A stretch of DNA of 64,000 nucleotides, taken from assembly GCA_024195265.1 (NCBI GenBank), contig JAJLRJ010000010.1, positions 26,025,676-26,089,675 of the forward strand, in the 5' to 3' direction. Origin of the DNA: Dendrophyllia cribrosa. Taxonomy: Eukaryota; Cnidaria; Anthozoa; Scleractinia; Dendrophylliidae. Each line of letters begins with the position of its first letter. Within the stretch, counting starts at the first letter, position 1. Below the pieces are notes generated by a model. The model was not told the DNA's origin and ran no database searches. It saw only the letters and a program-made list of their open reading frames with translations. The position numbers were made by a program, and so were the translations under genes. Positions 20,901-30,435 of this stretch are shown piece by piece.

Positions 20901-23900
20901 AGGAGCTACAAACCACTGCATTCTATTATGAGTCCAGTGAGTCGAAGCTGAAGTCTTCTCAAGATGAAATTTGTTCCTTGAAACGTAAGCTAAGCCAGTA
21001 CGAGACAACTGTAGACACCCTTGTAAAGGAAAGGGATGACAAAGATAAAGCAAGCGAAGATTTTGCCCATGACCAACATTTTAAGCTCTTGTTAGAACAA
21101 AGCAAAGAGCGACAGGCAGCCCTCGAGAAGGAGATAGCGAGCAACAGAACGAAAATTTCGAAACTTGAGCATGATATTAAAATGTCTCGCCAAGATTGCC
21201 TCGACTCTCAGTTTGAACTTTCCAAGTCTCAAAGACTTCTGGAGGACCTGAAGGTCACTTATGAACAGTGTGATAAGGAACGGAGGGCCCTTCGTGATGA
21301 GGTGGTGGAAGTTAACAGAAAGGTATCAGACTTGGAACTGAAATTCGAGAATGAGCAGAGAGACAACATGGCGCTGCAAAACCAGTTACAAGACACATCA
21401 AGCAGAGGAGATGCAAACCGAAACGAGATACTTAAGCTCAGTAAGCAGTGCGTGGAGCAAAAGATACATCTGGACGCAGCAAAGAAGGAGAACGAACAAA
21501 AAAATAAGCAGATAGAGGAGCTAAAGGCTGACAAGATGCACTTGGAGGAAAAATCCACAGAGCTTAGAAGCAATCTTACGGGTACCATTGGTGAGTGCGA
21601 GAAGCTTAGAGGAGGGCATCAACAACTTCAGGACGAAATCATTGCTCAGCAGAAGACTATTTCTAATTTAAAGGATCGCATACAGAAAGCGATAAAAGCA
21701 CAACAGGCGGCTCAAGAGGAGCTTGAACTGAAGAAGTCAGAGGTAGAGAGATTAAATGAGGAAATAGCACAAGTGAATTACGAGAGAGATGAAATGAAGT
21801 TCAAAGAGAAACGGCTGGAAAATACTCTTAACAAGCACCGTGAAGATCTTGCTATTGCAGAGAACCAATCTGCCGAGCTACGAGCTGAATTATTGCAGAG
21901 CAAGAAAGAGTTAGGAAGCAAACAAAATGAGATAACAAACTTGAAGGCTGATAATGGTGCATTAACGGAAGAACTAGATCACAATAAAGACGCACTAAAA
22001 AAGTTGAAAATCGAGTTTCAGTCAGTGCAAGAAAATATAGAAGTCGTGAACTCGTCTCCGCTACAGAGTAACTTGTATGATGAAGATGATCTTGAAGAAG
22101 ATTCTGAGTTACTGCAGATGAAAGAAAGCCTCAAGAAAGCAGAAGAAGATCTTCAGAAGAATATTGAAAACGAACGCACTTTACAAGGTCAGTTAGAAAG
22201 CTTGAAAAACACAAACACCAAGCTGCAGCACAGTTTAAGCCACTTGAACGAGAAGGAAAAGGTTTTGAAAGCGCGAACCGAGGACTCCGAGAGAGAAATC
22301 GACAAACTCAAAAGCGAGTTGATCAAATTTAAAGAGGACTTGAACATTTCGAACAATCAATTGGAGATGATGCAGGAAGAAGTCGGACAGCTCGAAGCCC
22401 AAAATGGCCGACTGGAAGCCGCCAAAAGTTTTCTAGTGGAAGAGTTAAAAGGGGAACGAGAAAAGGTTAGGAGAGCTGAAGATGAGCTTCTCGAGGTGCA
22501 ATGCAAGCTTCAAGAGCTACAGACAAAATGGGATCATAATGCAAGGGAGGTGGATGGTAACGAGACTGTACTGGACACAGTTAAATCAGAGAAAAAATAT
22601 CTGGAAAAAGACATTCAGACACTTCGCGATGAGCTGTCTTCAGCGCATGCGTTGATGAATACAACGTTAAAGAAGAACAGAGAGCTTGATGCGGAGAACT
22701 TCCAATTGAAGAAAACTATAGCTCAATATGAAACGAGGGAAGAGGTATTTGAAGAAGAACAGAATGAGCTCAATAGGACTTTGACACAGCAGCAAAAGGG
22801 GATTAAAGACCTTCAACTGCATGTCCAACAAAAGCAAAGGGAAATTGTTGCCTTAAAAGAAGAGCTGGAAATTGAGCGTCAGAAATTAACGGATGCTAAA
22901 AATGACTTTGACAATCTACTGAACGATTTATCGCAATGTAAAGAAGGAGTGAAAGATCACAAGAAAGCAATGTCCGAAAAGGACGCACGTATTCTGCTCT
23001 TGGAAAACACGAAAGCGAATTTGGAAGCTGAGCTGAAGAGTGAAGGTTTCAAAAGTAATGAAGCACAAGAAATGTTTGAACTTGAGGAGCAGAAAATGAA
23101 CGGGGTCATTCAAGAGAAAGATAACCGGATCAGTGAGCTTGAATACAGCATGAAAAAGCTAAAGGAAAGAAATAGAAAGTTGCAGACTGATCTTTCACAG
23201 CTTAAAGCAAGTGAAAGTGAGCAGACGAATCTTTTACGCGACGCTCAGAAAGAAATAAAGAAACTAAACAGTGAATTTCTATCACAAGGTCCAGTTATTT
23301 CTAACCTTCAGGCCAAAAAAGCGGCATTGGACGATGAAAATCGAAGACTTCAGGAAGAACTCAGTAAATTTAAGAGGCAGTTCTCGGAGCAAATGATTCA
23401 GCTGGAGGCTTTGAAGCACGAAAATGAGAGATTGCAAAGAAAATTAAATGAAGTTCACACGCCCAGGAATACCCCCGTGAAGAAGCCACCGATAAATCTA
23501 AACAAAGCAGACACTGATCCTGTCAGCCGTAAAAAGCTGATTGAACTGGAAACCGCTTACCAGAATATTATGCTTGAAAAAGAAGACGCAGAAAACGAAA
23601 ATAGAAGTTTGAGAGAGAAAAATATAGAATTGGAGCAGGAAGTGAACGAATACCTCACAGCCAAAGATTCCTTGGAAAAAGATATTACATGGAAAGACAG
23701 ACGGATGAGCGAGCTTCAAGACTCGCTACACAAAGCTGAGTACTCTGCACAACTGGATCGGAATGAGTTACAAGCCATGTCTAAAGCTAAGACTGAAATA
23801 GAGTCAGAGCTTAATTCCGCTCACAGCACAATTCTCGGCCTAGAAGAATGCAACGCGACTTTCGAAGAAATGCTTGAGCATTTACAGAGTAAAATAACTG

Positions 23901-25216
23901 AGATGGAACAGAAGAATTCGCAGTTAGAAAACGCCTTGGAAAAAAGCCAAAGCAAGTTGAGCTCTCAGACAAAAGAACTTCTGGAAATGCAAAGGAAAAT
24001 CTCCGATTTAGAGAAAACCAGGCAATCAGTTGCAAGTAGTAATGATGAACTTCTGCGAGATTTACAATCCAGCAAGAATAAGATTGCCTTGCTTGAAGAG
24101 GAACTTTGCGCTTCTGCTAGGGAACATGCTAAGGACAACTTAACAGTCAAAGAAACAAAGGATCAAAATGCCAAGCTAAAAAAGGATCTGCAACAGCTTC
24201 AAAGTTGTTTAAGAGAAGAAAAGCACGACCGTGAGATAGACAAAAAGGAGATACGTGAGAAAGACGAAGCTTTTAAGAAAATACAGAGAGAAAATCGCGA
24301 GCTCGAAAACGAAATTTCCGAAGCAACCAAAGAAATGAATGCGAAGACAACTGAATTCTTAACTCTGATGAACAAGCAGGAACAAACACAAGACGAACTT
24401 GAAGCTTTGCGAAAGCAGATTCCAGAACTAGAGTCAAGTTGGATAAAAGAAAAAGGTGAAAACGAGAAGTTGAGGTTGGAAATGTCCACCTCACGAAAAC
24501 TCTACAAAGATTTGAAGATTGCCTACGATAATATTCTTGACGAGATCGACAGCTCTCAAGACCAGCTTGATGAAAAAAATTTGATTAAATCAGCCGAGCT
24601 GCAAAGATTAACTATGGAAAAGGAGCAACTAAACAAAGAAATTCAACTACTGAACAAGAGGATCGCAATGTTGAAGGAAAACAACGAGAAGATCCAACGA
24701 GAAAAGAAAGAAATGGAGCAAAAGTTTAAGATGGTGCAGCAACGGGTGTTAGTCTTAGAAGCAGATGAAAAGACTATCGATACCATAACCACGCTTCAGA
24801 GAGAACTTGAGGAAGGCAAGCAAAAGATTCGTGACTTAAACGCAATGTACGAAGCTGTAAGGGTGGAGCGAGATAATCTGCGCTCGGAAAACACAAAGCC
24901 GAAATCACCGAGGACGTTCTCAAAATGCGAGGCAAGGCCGAGAGCAACAAGCGCATACCTCGATACCCTGGTGCTGAAGAGTAAGATTCACGAACAAGCT
25001 TCCGCTAAAAAAGAAATGTTTGAAGTACAAGCAAGGGCAATACACCTTGAAGAGAAACTCAGGATCGCCAGAGAACGATTGGAAGGATTGAAGACGTTTC
25101 CGCCACAAAGTACAAGTGACGATGATGGATCATCGGATAGTAAGGAAGGCTTGAAGACGTTTCCAGCAGACAGTGTAAGTGGTGACTATGGATCATCGGA
25201 GAGTACGGAGGCTTAA
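14959..25216 (+). CDS. Giant coiled-coil protein (about 2,525 aa), two exons
   Basis: Proposed exon 1 is 14959-15066 (36 codons, MANTHQEMINNN..., donor GAG|GTGAGA). Exon 2 is 17747-25216 (acceptor after CTTTCCTTTTTTTCAAG). Both borders are phase 0 and the heptad-like pattern runs across the joint (QKLQEIDADE|VTNLEVRIKELMEQ). An in-frame stop at 17708 shows that exon 2 cannot start upstream of the acceptor. The protein is almost wholly charged heptad-type helix (E/K/Q/L-rich, nearly no proline). Linkers break it at about residue 1470 (acidic, YDEDDLEEDSE), about 1940 (NTPVKKPPINLNK) and about 2420 (KPKSPRTFSK). The tail is a 21-residue tandem repeat beginning GLKTFP. There is no signal peptide or membrane segment, so a cytoplasmic scaffold of golgin, myosin-tail or centrosomal type is possible, but the family is not recognised. 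The stop is created by a 1-bp shift within the repeat. Confidence 0.85.
16147..16266. repeat. Palindromic element (TAGCCTGCGAGCGAGCTCTC ends)
   Basis: The ends TAGCCTGCGAGCGAGCTCTC and GAGAGCTTGCTCGCAGGCTA pair. The loop is purine-rich, then pyrimidine-rich (AGGAGGAGG ... CTCCCCTCC), so the inner parts also pair loosely. A TAGCCTGCG phrase recurs at several places in the window. Confidence 0.7.
16541..16900. repeat. G-run element with TATATGAAAGGGG repeats
   Basis: Begins with a run of about 26 G, then TACTCCCTATAATGGGCTAT. It contains at least five short phrases of the form TATATGAAAGGGGTACC. It is the same class as the elements at 3.06, 27.62 and 51.33 kb. Confidence 0.7.
16908..17040. repeat. 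Palindromic element with TGACTCGTCCCCAGTCGTCT ends
   Basis: Arms 16908-16927 and 17021-17040 are exact complements (20 bp). A nearby CGCGGGAGACGCGCG phrase is internally palindromic. It shares CTCGTCCCCAG with 8576-8660. Confidence 0.8.
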
Positions 25217-25475
25217 AGACGTTTCCACCACAAAGTACAAGTGACGATGATGGATCATCGGATAGTAAGGAAGGCTTGAAGACGTTTCCAGCAGACAGTG
25301 TAAGTGGTGACTATGGATCATCGGAGAGTACGGAGGCTTAAAGACGTTTCCACCACAAAGTACAAGTGACGATGATGGATCATCGGATAGTAAGGAAGGC
25401 TTGAAGATGTTTCCACCAGACAGTGTGAGTCAAGACTGTGGATCATCGGAGAGTACGGAAGGCGTGTCTGAGGTG
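25088..25475 (+). repeat. Coding tandem repeat, 63-bp unit (paired into about 125-bp superunits)
   Basis: Units start GLKTFP and alternate between a SDDDGSSDSKE type and a SGDYGSSESTE type. They run at 25088, 25151, 25213, 25275, 25338 and about 25400. The paired units at 25213 and 25338 are 125 bp apart, not 126. The missing base (GTACGGAGGCTTAAAG against GTACGGAAGGCTTGAAG-like units) puts TAA in frame at 25214-25216. The last unit, with the intact GGAAGGC, continues in the original frame to a TAA at about 25511. Confidence 0.9.
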
Positions 25476-25515
25476 CTACCAGATGGAGACATAAATAAAG
25501 AAACAAGGCTCTAAT
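25217..25515 (+). pseudogene. Frameshifted former C-terminus of the coiled-coil protein
   Basis: Further GLKTFP/GLKMFP units and a unique tail (GVSEVLPDGDINKETRL then stop) lie just beyond the present stop and would be in frame but for the 1-bp deletions. It is unclear whether this is real in the genome or an assembly artefact of a near-identical repeat. Confidence 0.6.
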
Positions 25516-25758
25516 GAGACCCTGCATATGGGAGAGTGAGACCCTCCATTTGGTGCAAATGTAAGGCCCATGTTTGGTACAGATTCAAATTTGTGCGATT
25601 CTGCGTGAGCGCTGATTGAAGTAGTCTGATATTTTTAGTGATATAAGCTTATGCAGGTATATTTGTACTTGCACGAATCCAAACAATGTGTGTGACGCGC
25701 CTTACCGTGAGCACCCGACAAACTTTTTTACAAATTAGCCAATCAGAAAGCGCAAATT

Positions 25759-25841
25759 CAATAGGCCATTTCCGAGTTACGTTACGCCTCTTTGTCAAAG
25801 CGAGGCTAGGTGCACAACCTTTCATATGAAAATGAGTTTTC

Positions 25842-25872
<31 letters not shown>

Positions 25873-25938
25873 TGAAAGGTTTCGCACCTAGCCTCGCTTT
25901 GATAGAGAGGCTAAAGGCAACTCGGAAATGGCCTATTG
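25759..25938. repeat. Palindromic element (CAATAGGCCATTTCCGAGTT ends)
   Basis: The outer ends CAATAGGCCATTTCCGAGTT and AACTCGGAAATGGCCTATTG pair. An inner palindrome of about 40-bp arms is centred near 25840 (AACCTTTCATATGAAAATGA and its complement). Confidence 0.8.
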
Positions 25939-26650
25939 ACGAGCACGTCTTCTCACAAAGTTGAGGACGATGGAATGTAGTTGTCGCTTCGTGTTTTAAT
26001 ATCGCGGGAGTGTAAAGTTAGTTACAAAATATCTAGTTTTCTTCACTTTATTCAGTGTTTCGCAAGTATCCGCAGTTACGAAAATAATTATCAGAATTAG
26101 CTGGTGATATCGTGAAAAGTTTGTTGGGTGCCCAAGGTAAAGCACGTCGCAATGTAACTGAATCCCTTAAGACAGCGAAAGAAAATTTGTTTACTGGGCG
26201 GATCCAGGATTTTTTAAAGTGGGATGATAACGGGTATATGCTTAAGTCTATAATTTTTTCAATGTTGTAATTAAAAAAAACTGTTAAAACCGACATTAGT
26301 CGCACCACAAGATCTATAGGGCTGAGGTAAGGGTTGCGGCTGAGGTTTTATTTAGTTGGAGGCTCGGGCGACTCCGTAGCTGTCCAAACGATGTCTGCGA
26401 TTGGCGAACGATACACTTGATCAAAGTCACTCCATTGATATATCACTCGAACAATACCCCTATTCCTAATCCCTATCCCAGCGGGACAAATCTATTGTTT
26501 TCTTAGCGAATCACAGGCATCGTTTGGACAAGTGCTGGACTACCCGGGACAGGCTCTGCTTCGCATTGGCGGCCGGAGTCAGTGGAAGCGCTATCGCTAT
26601 TTATAAAGTCAAAGAAAAGCCACTTATTTCATCAAATTTAACCGATCTAT

Positions 26651-26783
26651 AGAGGTTTTGCACGGCAGCCATGTTGCATGGCAGGAACAATGAAAATGTT
26701 TTGCATTATAAAGAACATTCTTTCCCATAGGGAAAAGAATCTATTGTTCCTGCCATGCAACATGGCTGCCGTGCAAAACCTCT
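26651..26783. repeat. Palindromic element (AGAGGTTTTGCACGGCAGCC ends)
   Basis: The arms AGAGGTTTTGCACGGCAGCC... and ...GGCTGCCGTGCAAAACCTCT are perfect over about 49 bp, with a loop of about 35 bp. Confidence 0.85.
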
Positions 26784-27067
26784 TTTGGTCGGTAAATTAC
26801 TGAACGCATATTCACTTACCGTTTTTTGGCGAAAAAGCTTTCCAAACAGCGCTGCTTGGTTATAAGGCTGAACTAATGGCTTTGTGATGCTAAAAATGGC
26901 GGCATTAAAATCACTAGGAGTAGCGGGAAGACCAGCTGGAAGTGACGCGAAACCGAGGCTGTGTCTTAAATTGCTTCAGATATCGCAGGCTCTTAATTTT
27001 CGAATGGCAATAAGCCATTTTCGTATTTAAAATTACCGCTGAATTCAAACACCAATGACACATTGAT

Positions 27068-27219
27068 ACAGGGTTAGACTCGACCTGATGTAAAATATTC
27101 ACAAATACCGGCAGAAGGTGCGTGAAATTTGAAAATTAAACAAAAGACAGAGCTCTAAACAGGTCATCTTCTCACCTGAATTTGTGAATATTTTACATCA
27201 GGTCGAGTCTAACCCTGTA
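27068..27219. repeat. Palindromic element (TACAGGGTTAGACTCGACCT ends)
   Basis: The arms of about 40 bp are perfect complements (TACAGGGTTAGACTCGACCT ... AGGTCGAGTCTAACCCTGTA), with a loop of about 70 bp. Confidence 0.85.
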
Positions 27220-27618
27220 AAAATGCGCCTTCAATGCTTTCATTCAGCGACCATAGCGAATTCGAAACTGGTCTATTCGAAGGTGAATAAATTTCGTCCC
27301 GAATATTAAACGCATCTTCACTAGCTTGTTTTAGTTTGAAAATAGCAAATAAATTTGTTCATACATACTTCTATTTTGTTCAATTTATTTTAAAAATAAT
27401 TAATGAGTTGTTTTGTGGTCAAAGGGGGAGTGGCTAACCCTAACCCAACTAAATCCGCCCCTGACTAGTGACAAATGAAATGGAGTAAAGAGGCTGGTAA
27501 AGGACGGCAAGGGAGCTAGTCCAGATTATGGTGGACAGATAACCAGAGCGTTCTCCTCCAATCCAGTTTAGAATCATTTAGGTAAAGAGAGCTCGTGACG
27601 AACAAAAAACTCATTGTT

Positions 27619-27881
27619 AAGGACAGACCATTATTTTTTTGACGGGGAGGGGGGGTTGGAAAATTTTCACATGCAAACAATTTTTTTTATATGCGGCACC
27701 TGCTGCAAACAATTCTTTTTGTTTCTCCGTCCAACTTCCATACTTTCAGCAAGCAATTTTTTTCTTTATTTTTTGCTTGCATACAATTTATTTCAGTGTT
27801 TATAGCCTCTGTAAACGATTTATTTCTAAATTTCCCCCCCCCCCCCCCCCCCCCCGTCAAATAAAATAATGGTCCGTCCTT
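27619..27881. repeat. G-run/C-run bounded element with AAGGACRGACCATTATTT ends
   Basis: Starts AAGGACAGACCATTATTTTT followed by GACGGGGAGGGGGGG and ends with a run of about 23 C, GTCAAATAAAATAATGGTCC and GTCCTT. The inner region has repeated GCAAACAATT-like phrases. It combines terminal inverted repeats with homopolymer borders. Confidence 0.75.
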
Positions 27882-28426
27882 CAAGTTATTTTACGGATAA
27901 TGATTTTGGAAAATCATGGCTGACATCGAATTATGCAAATCATTTTTAACACTTTAAACTCACACTCAGTATGGGCAGCTCCAGGCAGAATACGTTTACG
28001 TTGTATCCAAGTTAGTTACATTCGGCTTTTATTGCCTCATTGTGTTAATTCTATTTTTGCGTCAAGGATGGGTTAGCCTGCGCGCAGAATTCTTCTATTT
28101 CCTGACGTCTGCACTCAGGCAAGGATAGGTGAACTATTAATTGATTGGAAAATAAAATGTGCTTTGACCATGATTACAAAACCAAAACCAACGTTTCCCG
28201 CCTTTGGAATTCAATGTTGTTTTCAATCGAGTTTGGGCTGTTTTAATACGTTTTTGGTTTTACTGTATTTAATAGTTTGCGAGTGCACTGTGATCTCTTG
28301 AAATGTCAAATCAAATCAAGCAAAGAAAAGGGAAAAACGAAGGGTGCCCCTGTGGCACTTTATATCGTTAGGTAACGAAAAGAACACATCACAGCTTTTT
28401 CTAGCCTATGAAGCCTGGGCCAAGGC

Positions 28427-28500
28427 ATTTCAACCTTGTTTCCAGGCCGTCTCTTCTTCTCCATAGGAAGAGATACCTTGGGAACGAGGTTGGGGTCAAA
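28427..28500. repeat. Hairpin with AACCTTGTTTCCAGG / CCTTGGGAACGAGGTT ends
   Basis: Imperfect complementary ends and a GTCTCTTC...GAAGAGATA inner pairing. A solo CCCTGGGAACGAGGTTG occurs at 47369, so it is dispersed. Confidence 0.55.
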
Positions 28501-29539
28501 CGAAAGCGAGAGTCAGCAAGTTGACCGTGAAGAGATCAAATTCAAACGCATGGGAGTTCAATGATTGCATATTTTGTACGTGCTTTGTTCGTTTTGAGTT
28601 TATTTTTATTTTACCATGTAAAGGCGCCTTTTAGCGGTGGTGTGTGTGTGTGTGAACATCGCAAAAACAGTATACAGTCTGGTTGGTAAAACTGTTTTAG
28701 CGACGTTCACATACCTCAACTTGTCTTTTATTTGTCACCTGAAGATGCTTTTACAATAAGTGATCAAAAGAGAGGAAGAGTTTAAACTCTCCGTTTGTCG
28801 GTAAATTATTAACAATAAGTTATACTCAGGGTAGCAAAGAAAAACAATTTATTTATAAGTTTCAACTTAGTTAGAGTGGATTTGCTGTTAATCCAGACTT
28901 AATTTGAAGAGAAAGGTTTAAGCGCATAGTATTTTTTATACAATTTAGGTAAGTATAATTCAGTAGATCTTTAGTAATAAACGCGTAGTGACGATAATTG
29001 TGAAATTTATTTGCTTTTCCAAGCGTTAAGATAGTGTAGAGCGAAGGATAGGCGGCGCGCGAGGGGTACACGCGAAATAGAGCGAGACCCCTATCTCCAG
29101 TCTCCCCTCATTTTTCAGATTGTTCGCGCGCCGGTTTTTAGCTTCTTCCCGGCCCACAATCGATATACATACACACAACTATAACTATGAACTACACTAT
29201 ATTAAAAAGCTGCTTTCCGTGAATGCCGAGCCTTAGAGAGCTTTGCTGATTGCGCGTTTGAACGACCCGAGGGACTCCGCGCACCTGGCCTCGCAAGGAA
29301 GGCTATTCCACAGTGTGACGCCACCATAACTAAAACTAAATAAAGGAGTTGTTCGGTTTTGTGTGGTTTATAAATCGAACAGTGGAGCTACGATTAGTGA
29401 AAACATGGTTATGTGAAAAACAAGAATAAAGTAGTTGAATGAAAAGCGTTGGTGATTCCGTGGTGATTAAGAATTGCGTTTTAAAGTTTAAGATGTATAA
29501 TGCGGTTCTTATTTTTAGCCTGCGAGCAAGCTATCTTGG

Positions 29540-29674
29540 GAGTGACTAACTTTTGAGTATGAGGATGAAATCATACAATGTGACAATTTACATTAAAGCT
29601 TATCGGCAGTATTTTCTTTTGGAATGGTTTGTTTTCCAGTATTTACAAAATGAAATTTGAATTTTTCTTGAATT
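29540..29674 (+). repeat. Single copy of the GTTCTAACTTTTGAGTCTGT repeat family
   Basis: Contains ACTAACTTTTGAGTATGAGG, AAATCATACAATGTGACAAT and TTGAATTTTTCTTGAATTTT, in the order seen in the other copies. It abuts the 3' end of the protease gene. Confidence 0.5.
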
Positions 29675-30435
29675 TTAGAAGGACAAAACACTAATAGTGT
29701 CCGTTTTTACTGTAGTGGAACTATGAATGAACGAAAGCATTGCTTTAATATCGTTAAAGACGCCATATTGGCCCGGATTTGAGCACCAGTCTCCCGAAGA
29801 CGCTACGCCTGCCAAAACAAACCTTCCGTCAGCCCCCCGGCAAACTAGTGGCGCCCCACTGTCGACGTTACAAACTTCGTCCTCGCCCAGGGGGGAGCTA
29901 GCGCAGCGTTCATTCTTGCTAATCATCCCACCGTATGATGTGTTACAGAGTTGCAAGGAGTCTAGTTTGACTTTGACCTGCTTTAACACATTAGTGGTGT
30001 TCCCTTGTTTCTCAGAAGATCTCCATCCACTCACATAACAGAAGGATCCAACAGGAAACTCTGTTTCTTCGTTTGGAAGACAGACAGGAGAAACTCTCTG
30101 GTGAAGCACTGCCGCTCGTTCAATCTTCATCAATGCGATATGGCGTTTTGGGCTGACAACGATGTTTGCAACTTTAACAGTTTCTTCGTACCCCTCCAGC
30201 TCTGTCCTATCGTGTTCACCTAGTCGAGCTGTCCAGTTTTCAGGTTTATCGCCCGCGTTCACACAAGCTGCAGAAGTTAGGATCCAGTGCTGGTCGATTA
30301 GAGCACCGCTGCACGCATGCGTATTTTGGAATAATAATTCAACTTGCCACGGCCAGGAGTTGGGGCGAGCATCACGTCCGCTGACCATGAGAGAGCTGGA
30401 AGCAGGAAGAAAGCGGGTACCACATTCTGGATAAC
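29675..30435 (-). CDS. Exon: sixth trypsin domain, catalytically dead homologue, with stop
   Basis: Peptidase S1 fold, but the catalytic His motif reads TSAACVN instead of TAAHC. The Asp segment reads RHIALMK with no Asp102. GDSGGP is changed to VDSGAP with only the serine kept. The activation site Arg-IVGG is replaced by LMVSGRD. Residue 189 is Glu (EVC). It still has the leading YPECG cysteine, the SWPWQV block and most structural cysteines. The exon ends with its own stop (FIHSSTTVKTDTISVLSF). It starts in phase 1 like the other domains. It would act by binding rather than cleavage, as known for serine protease homologues; this is inference. Confidence 0.93.

Larger units (their letters stand above)
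25516..29674. other. Intergenic region dominated by palindromic repeats
   Basis: No gene was found on either strand. The recognisable content is listed separately (25.76, 26.65, 27.07, 27.62 and 28.43 kb). A phrase TTGTTGGGTGCCCAAGGTAA at about 26122 and its relative at 25.70 kb match a repeat at 52.88-52.92 kb. A short (TG)n run lies at about 28639-28654. Confidence 0.5.

Noticed and set aside
29727..30434. Plus-strand ORFs across the last protease exon
   Set aside because: Antisense shadows of the S1 domain; no motif of their own.
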